Shown piece by piece: positions 41,154 to 50,633 of a stretch of DNA of 64,000 nucleotides. The translations under genes and the position numbers were made by a program. The DNA is taken from contig JAJDEB010000034.1 of NCBI GenBank assembly GCA_029260015.1, forward strand, positions 272,031 through 336,030, read 5' to 3'. How positions within the stretch are numbered: the first letter of the stretch is position 1; each line of letters starts with the position of its first letter. The notes beneath the pieces are model-generated. The model was given only the letters and a program-made list of their open reading frames with translations. It was not told the DNA's origin and did no database searches. The stretch is from Phycisphaerae bacterium (GTDB lineage: Bacteria > Planctomycetota > Phycisphaerae > UBA1845).

Positions 41154-43357
41154 GGTGCAGCCTCATCTACCGCGTCCACGATGTCATCCGTTTGCCCCTT
41201 CGAGCTTGAATAATCAGGATTCAAGTCGGGGCCCAACACCTCCAACAGAATGTCTGCCACTTTCTGCGCGATCGCCCCGCTGACCCTTCCACCGCTACCG
41301 CCGAATTCAACCATTACGGCGAAAGCGACTTTGGCATCCTGATCCCAGTTCGGAAGTCCGTCGGTGCCGGCTTTTTGCATGTACGCCACGAACCAGGCAT
41401 GCGAATGCTTGCGTCCGTTTTCCGGGAGCGATGCGGGCCAACGGTCGGCGACTTCAATGCTTCGCGGGTCGAAGGTCGCATCCGGGTATTTGTATTGGAA
41501 CAGGCTGATGGCGTCGTTCATGGTGTTGGCGTAGACAAGTTCAATGCGATCATTTCCCTCAATGTCATTGAAGTGAACCTCGTAAGAGACCGGTGCAGGA
41601 ACAGCTTCGGCACTGCCAGTCTTTCCGAGCAGAACATACCCGGTTTCAATCGGAATCCTTGCCTGCGTGTATGCTGTTCCATCGGTGTCGTTGACCACAC
41701 CAAACATGCCTCTGCGAATGGCTTTCCAATATTGCGAATCACCTGGAAGTTCCCAAACGGGCTGATCGCCCTTGCTGCGAACCAATGAAACGTGTCGAAA
41801 CTCGCCCGTGGCATAGGTGGCCATCAGGTTTGCAGCCTGGATCGGAGTGACGGCGACTTCGGCTTGACCGATTGCAAACTGTCGTGCACTTCCCGGTGTC
41901 AACGTGCGATCAATCGAATCCATGAAGCTCGACGTCGGATTGATTCCGCGCACTTCCTCGCGCAGCCCCGTGCCCGACGGTTTGCCCAAACCGAACATGC
42001 TGAAGTACTCGGTCAATTTGTTGGCCCCGAGTAGCTGCCCCGTGTTGTACATGAAAATGTTGCACGAATACTTGATGGCCTGCCACGCAACGAGTGGGCC
42101 ATGCTGCTTGCGAACTGAAGTCCCCGCTGCGGCCCAGCATCGCCAGTGGTCGGGCTTGCTTGGAAAAAGCGCCCCTTGACAGTCAAAAGTTGTATCCAGC
42201 GTGATCTGCCCTTCAATCAAACCGGCGATGCAGACCAGCGGCTTGACGATGGAACCCGGTGCGTACTGCCTCGCGACAGCTCGAAATGCCAATGGGATGC
42301 GGCGGGTATCGTCTCGCAGGTGGTTGTACTCATCACTGAAAGTCTGCGGATCATAAGATGGGTACGAAACCAACGCCAAGCAATCACGCGACTTAACGTC
42401 AAGCACAACAATGGAACCCGAGAGCGAATACGGCAGCGCCGCTATCTGTTCACCGAACATCTCAAAAAGGCGCTTCTGAAGATCGCTGCGAATTGTCAAG
42501 TGAACATCTTCACCCGGAACCGGATCGGTCGATGTCAACACATTGCCCGCACGCGTCCCATGAAATTCGCCCCGCGATCCGCGCAAGTGCGCGTCCATCG
42601 AATACTCGATGCCAGCCCCACCAATGCGATCCGTACCGGTCAGAGAACGAAGCCGATCGTCTGCAAAAACGTCCGAACCCATATGCTCTGCTGTCACCGG
42701 CACGACACGACCCAGTATGTGTGCCAACGGCGGACCGCTGCGATAGACCCGTTTGGTTGAATCTTCAACTTTGACCCACGGAAATGGCGAAAGGATCGAA
42801 CGTGCCCGCACTTGCTGCTGGTCGGTGAGGTCTTCAATGACCGCATGGCTCATGCGTTCTTCGCGAATCGGCGCGGTAAAACCACGACGCCTGGCCACAT
42901 CTCTTTTGATGGCTTCGATGCGCACGCATATCGCATCAACTTTTTCGGCAAGTTCGTCGAACCCACCATCAAAGAAAACGACCAATTCCCGCCACATCTG
43001 ATCGACGTCGGCGTTGAAGCGTCGCTCAACTTCCTCCTGGCTGAGTTTCTTTCCGTATGCGTTTTCTCGCTTCAGGCGTCGGACCAACGCATCGTGATAG
43101 TCCTGATCCCCTGAGAGAATTCCATATTCAACTTCGATATCCCAGCAGGGCTCGTCGGATACGAGAAGTTTTCCGGAGCGATCGAGGATGCGCCCCCGCA
43201 CCGTTGGTATGACTTTCGGACGCAGCAACAGCGCTTGGTCTGCCTGCTCTTCATAAACATGCGCGTGGACAATCTGCATGTCGATCAGCCGCACCACGAG
43301 AATCGCAAGCGCAAAGCCCATCATCGCCAGAAGAATTTTTAAGCGTTGTTCAAACAT
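41150..43357 (-). CDS. mrdA: Penicillin-binding protein 2 (elongation transpeptidase)
   Basis: A 735-residue class B PBP. One N-terminal membrane helix (LLAMMGFALAILVVRLIDM) is followed by the dimerisation/pedestal region (VRGRILDRSGKLLVS) and a transpeptidase domain. The active-site motifs are S369-I-V-K372 (YAPGSIVKPL), S431-C-N433 and K579-T-G581 (LLGKTGSAE). It crosslinks peptidoglycan during side-wall growth and partners RodA, encoded next with a 4-bp overlap. It is longer than the E. coli enzyme (633) owing to extra N-terminal and post-KTG segments, the latter near residues 590-660 (a loop with YEVHFNDIEGNDRIELVYANT). Confidence 0.95.
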   Translation of the reverse strand: MFEQRLKILLAMMGFALAILVVRLIDMQIVHAHVYEEQADQALLLRPKVIPTVRGRILDRSGKLLVSDEPCWDIEVEYGILSGDQDYHDALVRRLKRENAYGKKLSQEEVERRFNADVDQMWRELVVFFDGGFDELAEKVDAICVRIEAIKRDVARRRGFTAPIREERMSHAVIEDLTDQQQVRARSILSPFPWVKVEDSTKRVYRSGPPLAHILGRVVPVTAEHMGSDVFADDRLRSLTGTDRIGGAGIEYSMDAHLRGSRGEFHGTRAGNVLTSTDPVPGEDVHLTIRSDLQKRLFEMFGEQIAALPYSLSGSIVVLDVKSRDCLALVSYPSYDPQTFSDEYNHLRDDTRRIPLAFRAVARQYAPGSIVKPLVCIAGLIEGQITLDTTFDCQGALFPSKPDHWRCWAAAGTSVRKQHGPLVAWQAIKYSCNIFMYNTGQLLGANKLTEYFSMFGLGKPSGTGLREEVRGINPTSSFMDSIDRTLTPGSARQFAIGQAEVAVTPIQAANLMATYATGEFRHVSLVRSKGDQPVWELPGDSQYWKAIRRGMFGVVNDTDGTAYTQARIPIETGYVLLGKTGSAEAVPAPVSYEVHFNDIEGNDRIELVYANTMNDAISLFQYKYPDATFDPRSIEVADRWPASLPENGRKHSHAWFVAYMQKAGTDGLPNWDQDAKVAFAVMVEFGGSGGRVSGAIAQKVADILLEVLGPDLNPDYSSSKGQTDDIVDAVDEAAP

Positions 43358-43407
43358 GAGGGCCTTGATGCATTGGGCAAACTTCTTTTGCAGTTGCTAC
43401 CCACCGT

Positions 43408-43968
43408 TTACATCACAGTCGATCGCGAACCGATGCGGCGCAGGCGTGCGTGTGAATATCGCGGTGCATCCAGTCCGAGCCATCGCACCATGCGCAAGAG
43501 CAAAGCGTGAACCGGAGGCGCGCAAGCAGCTGAGTACAATGCAATACCAACCGGGCCACCGACGCTCGACCACGGCTGAGCGTACGCAGACGCAGTGATC
43601 ATCGTCGCGTAGATCCAAAACATGCCATGAATCACGACGCCTGCAACAAACGTAACGCTGAAATGGGTCAGCGGGTGATAGCGAAACATCCAATCGCGCG
43701 ACGATTGCACGCAAAGCGCCACAAGGGCGTACGATAATGAAAGCAGTCCAAACCGCTCCATCGAGGCGAGATCGGCAAGCAAACCAAGCGACCAACCGGC
43801 CATCACCGCATCCCACTTGCGACCGTGCATTGCAAAGAAAACGACGGTGATCAGGATCACATCAGGCGAAGCGCCCCAGATCGAAAGGCGCTGCGCCAAC
43901 GTGGTGTGCACGGTCAGGCAAACGACGGCGACAATTGCAAAGCTAAACCAACGCATGGATCCATCCAT
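43408..43968 (-). CDS. mreD: Rod shape-determining protein MreD
   Basis: A 186-residue protein with about five membrane helices (FSFAIVAVVCLTVHTTLAQ, PDVILITVVFFAMHG, SLSYALVALCVQ, FVAGVVIHGMFWIYATMI). Size, topology, the RxSIWGASPDVILI segment and its place before mrdA-rodA support MreD, an inner-membrane part of the elongasome. The start is uncertain among 43968 (MDGS, chosen), 43956 (MRWF) and an upstream TTG at 43995; GGA before 43968 is weak. mreB and mreC, its usual upstream partners, are not in the window; a HEAT-repeat lipoprotein and lnt take their place. Confidence 0.82.
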   Translation of the reverse strand: MDGSMRWFSFAIVAVVCLTVHTTLAQRLSIWGASPDVILITVVFFAMHGRKWDAVMAGWSLGLLADLASMERFGLLSLSYALVALCVQSSRDWMFRYHPLTHFSVTFVAGVVIHGMFWIYATMITASAYAQPWSSVGGPVGIALYSAACAPPVHALLLRMVRWLGLDAPRYSHARLRRIGSRSTVM

Positions 43969-44001
43969 TCTAGAATTCCAGCCGCCAATCAACACGACCC
44001 G

Positions 44002-45021
44002 TTACAGCATTCTCTGTTTCTTTCGCCTCGGCTCTAAGATATCTATCAGCGCCTTGGCAGCCGCGATCTGCAATCTTGGATCGTCGGCATCATTCATCAT
44101 TTCTTCCAATGGCGCGATGGCTCGGCGATCGCCTATCGCTCCGAGCGTCGAAGCTGCCAACTGGCGCACGCGAAACGTCTGATTGACCGCCGGATCGTTT
44201 TTCTCGTCCTTATTCGCAGCAAAGCCCAGCGAGCTTAGTGCCAGGTCAAACCCGTCCGCGCTGCCAACCTGCCCCAGCGCTCGGGCCGCAGCCAGCTTTG
44301 TCTCCAGATGCTGCGCCGATTGCAATTTGTCCACAAAAATCTTGCGGTACTGGGCGTCTCGAAGTCGTCCCAACACCGTGAGGGCAAAAGTCTCTTCCGG
44401 ACCCAATCCATTGTAGATGTTGGCAACGAGCGTGGCCTTCGCCTCTTTTGACCCCAGCATGGCCATCGATTCCAACGCGTTAGAACGCAATCCCGGGTCT
44501 TTCGCATTGACCACCCGTGCCAGAATCTTGTTCGCACCGGGCTGACCCAATCGCCCAAAGACAAAAGCGGCGTGTCGGCGGGCGGATTCATCGGAACGGG
44601 CAAACAAGTATTCGGCGAGTTTCCCCGACGCCGACGTATTGCCCAGCATGTGCAAGGCTCCGGCGGCTGCGATTTGGTCGCTCGCCTCGGAACTCGCAAG
44701 GAGTTTCTGTATCGTCGCAACTGCGGTTCGATCTTCGCGCTGCCCTAGTGCCATCGCTGCCGCAAATCGAACGGCTGGCGACTCGTCATTGAGGGCATGG
44801 CGAATCCAGGGCAGCACCTCATCAGAACCGCATTCAGCTAACGATTCCAGCGCCTGCACGCGGGCAGTCGCCGAATGTTCATAGGGAAGATAGTAGCGCA
44901 GGCACGACATGGCCCGCTCTGACGTTTGTTTGACTCCGGCGCCGCCAGCCGACGCACATCCGCCTGCGCAAACAAGCGATTGCATCCCCAGCAAACAGCA
45001 CACCAACCTTGTAAAACTCAT
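44002..45021 (-). CDS. HEAT-repeat lipoprotein
   Basis: A 339-residue protein with an N-terminal signal ending in VCAGGC, a plausible lipobox (C22). The rest is a run of HEAT/PBS-lyase-like helical repeats of about 30-35 residues: VQALESLAECGSDEVLPWIRHAL, VRFAAAMALGQREDR, QIAAAGALHMLGN, LRSNALESMAMLGS, KLAAARALGQVGSAD, RQLAASTLGAIGDRRAI. Such solenoids mediate protein binding. Its first bases overlap the lnt stop by 4 bp, and its being a lipoprotein next to the lipoprotein N-acyltransferase is suggestive. mreD follows 33 bp later. A scaffold role in the elongation machinery is speculation. Confidence 0.87.
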   Translation of the reverse strand: MSFTRLVCCLLGMQSLVCAGGCASAGGAGVKQTSERAMSCLRYYLPYEHSATARVQALESLAECGSDEVLPWIRHALNDESPAVRFAAAMALGQREDRTAVATIQKLLASSEASDQIAAAGALHMLGNTSASGKLAEYLFARSDESARRHAAFVFGRLGQPGANKILARVVNAKDPGLRSNALESMAMLGSKEAKATLVANIYNGLGPEETFALTVLGRLRDAQYRKIFVDKLQSAQHLETKLAAARALGQVGSADGFDLALSSLGFAANKDEKNDPAVNQTFRVRQLAASTLGAIGDRRAIAPLEEMMNDADDPRLQIAAAKALIDILEPRRKKQRML

Positions 45022-46823
45022 GAACGCTCACCTCTTCTACGGAATCCTGCGACGATCCGCATGCCCACATAATCAACGTAGAATAGCCCCCATAGCATCG
45101 CGCACAATCCTGAAAATAGGTCACCATATCGAGAATAGATGCTGTGGCGGGAATCGACTTTGATGTTCGCGACTTCGTAGCCCTCGACATCCGGACCGAC
45201 AACCACACCATTCTTGTTGACGCGATGATGAACGTAACCATCCGGATCGACGAAACAACTGATCCCGGTGTTGACCGCACGGGCAACGCCCACACGATTC
45301 TCGACGGCTCGAAATACCGACGCCACCAGGTGCTGGGGTAATTCTCCCGAATTCGGAAACCACCCGTCATTGCTCATATTCAGCAGAAAATCACAGCGTT
45401 TTTTGCCGTCGTCACCCGTGACAAACTTTCGCGGAATGTAGGGCATGACGTTTTCGTAGCAAATCGGCGTGGCAAAGCGGTATTCCTTGTTGCCCTGCGA
45501 TGCCGCCTTCATCGAGAACATTGTGAATTCTGAGCCCGCAGTCAGCGAATACTCATAGTCGGAGTCGCCAAACGGCAGGAATTGATTGAGCCACAGGTAA
45601 ACGAACCGGAGTGGGCCATACCGAAATGGCACATACTCACCGATTAACACGCGATGAATCTTGTCGTATCGACCAGGAATACCGCCATCCGGGCCGAATA
45701 CAAACGCAGAGTTATATCGCATTTGCGCAGCCCGCAGATCCAATGGCGTCGGAACCTCAGATGCCGCACCGGTAACGATATACGTCTGATGATCGACGGC
45801 ATACAAACCGAATCGTTCGTAGCAATATTCAGAGGGGTATGCGCCGCGGAGCACCCTTTGGTTAAGCTGCCTTAGAAACTCAACATTGAGTCTCATGAAC
45901 CAAGGCGTTTCCGGCAGCAGGAACAAATCCGGATTCAAACTCTGGGCGGTATCGATCAACTGAAAGTACCGATCCGCCCGTTCGCGATGGGTCGGTTCCC
46001 GTTCGCTGCGCGAGAAGTCTACAAAATTCGGATAGTTGCCCTGGATCACTGCAATCCTCGGGCCTTCTGAAATCGTTCCAGCCCGAAGTTGCACAATCCC
46101 ATAACCGAAAACAAACAGAAGCACGCTTGCTGCAAATGCGATACTCAGTCGGGCATTTTTCGACGGCTCAGCCAGCGAATCTTCACAAGGCCAACCGATC
46201 CGAATCAGAATCAGGTCTGCGAATAAGCCATTCGCCACCGCCACCATAAAACTGACGCCATACGCACCGACCAAATCGGAAACCTGAATCGCAGCCAGAA
46301 AAGGGTGCTGGCTGTGACCCAACAGGTGCCAAGGCAATCCGGGTACGAACATCGCCCGCATCGCTTCGCTACCGACCCATGCAAACGGAAACGCAATCGC
46401 CAACGGGAACCTTCGGCGGCGAACAATGTAACGAACCGGACAAGCCACCAGCGGCATGTAGAGCCCGAGCGCTAGAAACAGGATGACCGATCCGATTCCC
46501 GTCACCATGAACATCCACCGCATGGTGATGAAAAAGAATGCCGCCCCGATTAAGTAGCTGAAAATATAGACCCGCCGCGCCGACGTCGTATAGCAAACCA
46601 TCAGCAGCCAAGGCACAAGGCACACATACGCTGCCGACCAATTGTCATGCGGGGCAAAGCTGATGATCAAAAGGCCCAGCGTGGCAATCGAAGACAACAC
46701 GGTCCAACCCCACTTCGCCAATCGCGGTGGGGACGCAACCGTGTCGGTCGAAGCACTCGCCTGGGCTCCCACCTTGGCATTGCCTTGTGATTTGGTCTTT
46801 GTTGATTGGCGTCTGGCGTTCAA
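45018..46823 (-). CDS. lnt: Apolipoprotein N-acyltransferase
   Basis: A 601-residue inner-membrane enzyme that adds the third acyl chain to lipoproteins. About seven membrane helices (residues 38-245 plus one at the end) precede a periplasmic nitrilase-fold domain. The catalytic triad is visible: E305 (LLPETPWF), K388 (YDKIHRVLIGEYVPF) and C455 (TPICYENVMP). AFPFAWVGSEAMRAM-x-PGLPWHLLGHSQ is the conserved membrane part. It starts with TTG at 46823; a GGGG run 6 bases upstream could serve as the ribosome site. It is longer than E. coli Lnt (512), largely through a Lys/Ser-rich N-terminal extension of 35 residues. The presence of Lnt implies triacylated lipoproteins. Confidence 0.94.
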   Translation of the reverse strand: MNARRQSTKTKSQGNAKVGAQASASTDTVASPPRLAKWGWTVLSSIATLGLLIISFAPHDNWSAAYVCLVPWLLMVCYTTSARRVYIFSYLIGAAFFFITMRWMFMVTGIGSVILFLALGLYMPLVACPVRYIVRRRRFPLAIAFPFAWVGSEAMRAMFVPGLPWHLLGHSQHPFLAAIQVSDLVGAYGVSFMVAVANGLFADLILIRIGWPCEDSLAEPSKNARLSIAFAASVLLFVFGYGIVQLRAGTISEGPRIAVIQGNYPNFVDFSRSEREPTHRERADRYFQLIDTAQSLNPDLFLLPETPWFMRLNVEFLRQLNQRVLRGAYPSEYCYERFGLYAVDHQTYIVTGAASEVPTPLDLRAAQMRYNSAFVFGPDGGIPGRYDKIHRVLIGEYVPFRYGPLRFVYLWLNQFLPFGDSDYEYSLTAGSEFTMFSMKAASQGNKEYRFATPICYENVMPYIPRKFVTGDDGKKRCDFLLNMSNDGWFPNSGELPQHLVASVFRAVENRVGVARAVNTGISCFVDPDGYVHHRVNKNGVVVGPDVEGYEVANIKVDSRHSIYSRYGDLFSGLCAMLWGLFYVDYVGMRIVAGFRRRGERS

Positions 46824-46884
46824 CGCTGCCCCATCCTTGGTTGCGTCTGTGAGGTTTTATGTTGCTCGTCAACGTATTGACGGG

Positions 46885-48117
46885 TCAAATCCGTTCCAAG
46901 AGCATGGCCAACACGATGTCGCCGTCACTTGCGGCTGGCGAACCCGCCGGTCGAACGATCCAGCCATTGGCGGCCCCCATGCCAAACGGATCACCGGACC
47001 CACGCCACGATAACGCGCTCGCGGTCAACCGGCCACTATCATCTGGTTCGATGCGGGCGGGCCAATAGCTGTCGCGGTCTCCTGCTGGCTTTAAGCTTCC
47101 GACAACACGCGATTCAATCGCTCGCGGGAACTCACCTGGCCGGCCCTGCATCGCAGCGATCGCCGGGCGAACCAATAGCCAATAACCCACCATCGCGCTG
47201 ATCGGATTGCCCGGAAGCCCGAACACACTTCTACCTTTGGTGGTGGTCCCGAAGAGCGTCGGTTTGCCCGGCTTGGATGCCATTTTGTGAAAATGCACTT
47301 CAACGCCGCACTTGGCCAACACATCCGGAACGAAATCATATGCCCCCATCGACACGCCACCAGTGATGCAGAGTCCGTCACATTCGAGACCGTATTCGAT
47401 GCTTTTGGTCAGGCCCGCCACATCGTCCGGTGCGATGCCCAGCGAGACGACATCAACACCATCATCGCTAAGCAACGCGGCTAACATCGGCGTGTTGGAA
47501 TTGCGAATCTCAGCGCCGGCAGGTTTCTGATCGATGTCCACCAATTCGTTGCCGGTGGCCAATACGGCGAAAACGGGTCGCTTGTGAACATCCACCGATG
47601 CCGCACCAGCCGCCGCGGCGACTGCGATTTGGGCAGGACCGAGGCGGGTTCCCTTCGACAAAACGGCCGTACCCCCCGAGAGATAGTCTGCCCGATTGCA
47701 AACGTTCAATCCACTTGAGATAGCCGTTTTCAGCTTGACGGCTACTCCGTCGTCAGACCACTGGGTATCCTCGATGCGAATGACGGCGTCGGCACCCTCG
47801 GGCATGGGAGCGCCGGTGTTGATTCTCGCAGCCTCGCCCGTCTCAACCGGCTTAACACTCGATTTCCCGGCAGCGATATGATCGATGACCTTCAGCGTCG
47901 CCCCAGGCTCAACCGCGTCCGCCGACCGTAGCGCAAAACCATCCATCATCGCCTTGTCGAAAGGCGGCATGTCGATGTCGCACGCCACATATTCCGAAAG
48001 GGTAAGCCCCAACGCCTGCATCAAATCCATCGACTGAGTCGCAACAGGTGACACGCGATCGAGAACGATCCGCTGGGCATCGGAAACACTGATGAGGCTT
48101 TGCTCTGATTCACTCAT
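46885..48117 (-). CDS. moeA: Molybdopterin molybdenumtransferase
   Basis: A 410-residue enzyme inserting molybdate into adenylylated molybdopterin. Domain II/I landmarks are MPPFDKAMMDGFALR and RINTGAPMPEGADAVIRIED; domain III has the MPT-binding core TGNELV, IRNSNTPMLAALL, CITGGVSMGAYDFV, KPGKPTLFG and FGLPGNPISAMVGY. The C-terminal domain IV follows. The start is unclear: ATG 48117 has AGGG directly adjoining it, too close to be a ribosome site; an upstream TTG at 48132 has none. lnt starts 61 bp downstream, so the gene may lead the envelope operon although its function is unrelated. Confidence 0.95.
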   Translation of the reverse strand: MSESEQSLISVSDAQRIVLDRVSPVATQSMDLMQALGLTLSEYVACDIDMPPFDKAMMDGFALRSADAVEPGATLKVIDHIAAGKSSVKPVETGEAARINTGAPMPEGADAVIRIEDTQWSDDGVAVKLKTAISSGLNVCNRADYLSGGTAVLSKGTRLGPAQIAVAAAAGAASVDVHKRPVFAVLATGNELVDIDQKPAGAEIRNSNTPMLAALLSDDGVDVVSLGIAPDDVAGLTKSIEYGLECDGLCITGGVSMGAYDFVPDVLAKCGVEVHFHKMASKPGKPTLFGTTTKGRSVFGLPGNPISAMVGYWLLVRPAIAAMQGRPGEFPRAIESRVVGSLKPAGDRDSYWPARIEPDDSGRLTASALSWRGSGDPFGMGAANGWIVRPAGSPAASDGDIVLAMLLERI

Positions 48118-48186
48118 CCCTGCATTTTGCAAATGTCAGTGCAGTCGGTCAAACCGAACCCGGTGGAATTCATCTTTGGACAAGAG

Positions 48187-48219
48187 AAAAGCACAGACTT
48201 GTTGAAGGTCTGTGCTTTT
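48187..48219 (-). terminator. Terminator of the nfeD-flotillin operon
   Basis: AAAAGCACAGAC (48187-48198) pairs with GTCTGTGCTTTT (48208-48219) around a 9-base loop. Read on the minus strand, the 3' arm ends in TTTT followed by CTCTTG. It lies about 70 bp after the flotillin stop and before moeA. Confidence 0.78.
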
Positions 48220-48291
48220 GGTTCTTACGTTCGTCGCAATGCAGCACTGCTCACAGAGCAGTGGCACAACTATTGTCTTCCGTCCGTTGGG

Positions 48292-49635
48292 TTAGGCGAG
48301 CTTGCTATCCTTCGTGGTTCCCTTGTCGCCGTTCTTTTTGGCGATGTTGCCTGCGATGGCTTGGGTCAGGTCGCGAAGGTCTACGCCGAGGATGCTTTCG
48401 AGGGTGGCCATCGATTCGCTTAGCATTCGGGCTTTGCCCATCGCTGCTCCGGCGATGGCGTTGCCACTTCCGCCGTCGATCACCGTCACATCACCGAGGT
48501 TCACACCTGCGATTGTCTTGGTCATTTCCTGCACGACGCTTGGCATCATCTCGAGCAGCATGACCTTCAGGGCATCCGGATGTTTCTGGATGGTTTGACC
48601 GATCTGCTCGATGGCCATGGCGCGGGCCTTACCTTCTTCGAGAATCGTTGCGGCTTCACCCTCTGCTTTCGCGCGGGCGACGTCACGGTCGGCGATGGCC
48701 TGGGCGACCTCGGTGGCTTGCAAGCGCTCACGTTCCGACGCAGCCGCCGCTTTGTTGCGTTCTGCTTCTTTGATGGCGGCTTCTCGGGCGAGTTCGGCCT
48801 TTCGAATTCGCAGTTCGTTATCTGCTTCGGCGATGGCTTTGTCGGCGTGCAAGCGGGCTTCCTCGGCCTTTTGTCGTGACGAGGCTTCAGCTGCTTTCGC
48901 TTCGGCATCTCGCATGGCCTGGGCCTGACGTGAGGACGAACCAGCTTCTGCTTCTTTGATGTCGGCTTCCGCTTTGCGTTGGGCTTCGTACTGACGGGCT
49001 TGGGCGCGGACTTCTGCTGACGCCTTGCGAGCGATCGATTCAAGATATTGATCGTCGTCGTGGACGTTTTGAATGTTCACACTATCGATGATGAGCCCGA
49101 GCTTGCGGAAGTCGTCGGTGACTTCGTTCATCACGGTCGTCACGAACTTGTCGCGGTCTTCGACGATTTCTTCCGGCGTCATTTTTCCGATAACCGCACG
49201 CAAACCACCTTCGAGCGTTTCACGGGCGACGCGCTGCATTTCAACTTGCGGTTGATTGAGGAATCGCTCAATGGCATTGCCACGCGTATCCGGTTCGGAA
49301 GACACTTTGACGTTGGCCACACCGGTCACGAGTATCGGGATCATCGTTCCGCCACCGGCTTGGGCTTTCACTTCAAGCCCGACCTGCATGTTTCGCAGGC
49401 TGATTCTGGCAACCTGCTCGAAGATCGGCAAGACGATCGTACGGCCACCAATGAGAGTTCGGTAACCTTCGTTTGTACTTTCCGATCGTTTTCCACTGAT
49501 CACGAGCAATTCACTCGGATCACCCACGACCATGATTTTCGCGATGAACGTTGCAAATGCGACGACTGCAAACAGGATCCCACCACCCAGAACCAGATAG
49601 GGCGTGAAAGACTTTGCCAGGAGAATCGTTTCCAT
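48292..49635 (-). CDS. floT: Flotillin-family membrane scaffold protein
   Basis: A 447-residue protein. GGAGG 5 bases before ATG 49635 settles the start. An N-terminal hydrophobic helix (TPYLVLGGGILFAVVAFATF) anchors an SPFH/PHB domain (about 35-200: SELLVISGKR, GGRTIVLPIFEQVARISLRNMQV, GLIIDSVNIQNVHDD). A long Ala/Glu/Lys/Arg coiled coil (about 205-350, with EAE/EAQ repeats) follows, then a C-terminal region with MLLEMMPSVVQEMTKTIAGVNLGDVTVIDGG. Flotillins oligomerise and organise membrane microdomains. NfeD proteins are their standard partners, and the nfeD gene ends 13 bp upstream. Confidence 0.94.
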   Translation of the reverse strand: METILLAKSFTPYLVLGGGILFAVVAFATFIAKIMVVGDPSELLVISGKRSESTNEGYRTLIGGRTIVLPIFEQVARISLRNMQVGLEVKAQAGGGTMIPILVTGVANVKVSSEPDTRGNAIERFLNQPQVEMQRVARETLEGGLRAVIGKMTPEEIVEDRDKFVTTVMNEVTDDFRKLGLIIDSVNIQNVHDDDQYLESIARKASAEVRAQARQYEAQRKAEADIKEAEAGSSSRQAQAMRDAEAKAAEASSRQKAEEARLHADKAIAEADNELRIRKAELAREAAIKEAERNKAAAASERERLQATEVAQAIADRDVARAKAEGEAATILEEGKARAMAIEQIGQTIQKHPDALKVMLLEMMPSVVQEMTKTIAGVNLGDVTVIDGGSGNAIAGAAMGKARMLSESMATLESILGVDLRDLTQAIAGNIAKKNGDKGTTKDSKLA

Positions 49636-49648
49636 AGGTGCCTCCATT

Positions 49649-50374
49649 CTACGAGTTATTAATAAAGTCGTGTTCCTTCCGCGACACAACGACTGCCAAA
49701 CCGCCCGAATAGTCAACGATGGCCACTGCTTCGCCCCGTTGAAATGAATCATCTTCGCGCTGGGCGACGGCTGAAATGTAATGCTCGCGATTACCGATGC
49801 GAACGCCCACCTCACCGCGCGAAGGCGGTGTGATCGCAACCGTCACGCGACCGGCTTGCCCTACAAAATCTTCGATCGAAATCTGACTGTTGCCTCCGCT
49901 GCGTTTCAGCGCTCGAATCGTTTGATGAACGCCCTGACCGATCGCCAACCCTGCGAACACCGAGATGATCAAAACTGCCAAAGGAGTGGATTCGGTCATG
50001 TGCGTCAGAACGGTACCCGTGAATCCAAACGACGCTGCAAAATACACCAGGAAGCTGATCGAAAACCAAGTCGAAAGTGCCAGCGGTCCATGATGATGGT
50101 CGGCACCACCAAATTCGTGCTCGTGTCCGACTGCGTCAGTGTCGAGATCCACACCACCGTCGAGTTCGACACCGCCGTCCAGACCAGCCCCCATGTCCAT
50201 ATCGACATCGAGGTCCATGTCTAAATCAACATCGGCATCGACGGAACCGGAATGATCGCCGCCGAAGATCGTGGATATAAGCAGCAACCCACCGCCCACG
50301 ATCATGCAAACGATGTAAAGGCCCGAAAGAGATGGCATTGCCAGGTTGGCCAGCATCAAGACCGGGAGCAACAT
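49649..50374 (-). CDS. nfeD: NfeD-like membrane protein with Asp-rich loop
   Basis: A 241-residue protein. GGAGG 7 bases before ATG 50374 decides the start. TM1 (about 12-36, YIVCMIVGGGLLLISTIFGG) is followed by a 60-residue loop made mostly of alternating Asp and hydrophobics or Gly (VDADVDLDMDLDVDMDMGAG...) and a His patch (GHEHEFGG, DHHHGPL). TM2 and TM3 come next (STWFSISFLVYFAASFGF, AVLIISVFAGLAIGQ), then an OB-fold (FVGQAGRVTVAITPPSRGEVGVRIGN, RGEAVAIVDYSGGLAVV). The OB-fold is the NfeD part that goes with flotillin. The Asp/His loop suggests metal binding, which is inference. Confidence 0.87.
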   Translation of the reverse strand: MLLPVLMLANLAMPSLSGLYIVCMIVGGGLLLISTIFGGDHSGSVDADVDLDMDLDVDMDMGAGLDGGVELDGGVDLDTDAVGHEHEFGGADHHHGPLALSTWFSISFLVYFAASFGFTGTVLTHMTESTPLAVLIISVFAGLAIGQGVHQTIRALKRSGGNSQISIEDFVGQAGRVTVAITPPSRGEVGVRIGNREHYISAVAQREDDSFQRGEAVAIVDYSGGLAVVVSRKEHDFINNS

Positions 50375-50633
50375 TGTTCGTCCTCCGCACAATGAACCGT
50401 ATCATGGTCCTCACGAACCGGATACCAATTAAGATTTGTGAACACCCTACGTCAAAAGCTTAATACACGCCCGATGGGGTGGATACTACAACTCTGGCTG
50501 AAGTTTGGAACGACTCGTTTATTGGCCCTTCTTGGGCTAGAATGCCCGAAACGCTGGTGTGTTACACGATTTCGGACTCGTCGGGACGAAGCGACCAACT
50601 CAGCCCCCATGCCCACCTTTGGAGAATCGGCAT

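Noticed and set aside
48257..48273. TGGCACAACTATTGTC as a sigma-54 promoter
   Set aside because: The -12 GC is replaced by GT, and no plus-strand gene lies downstream.
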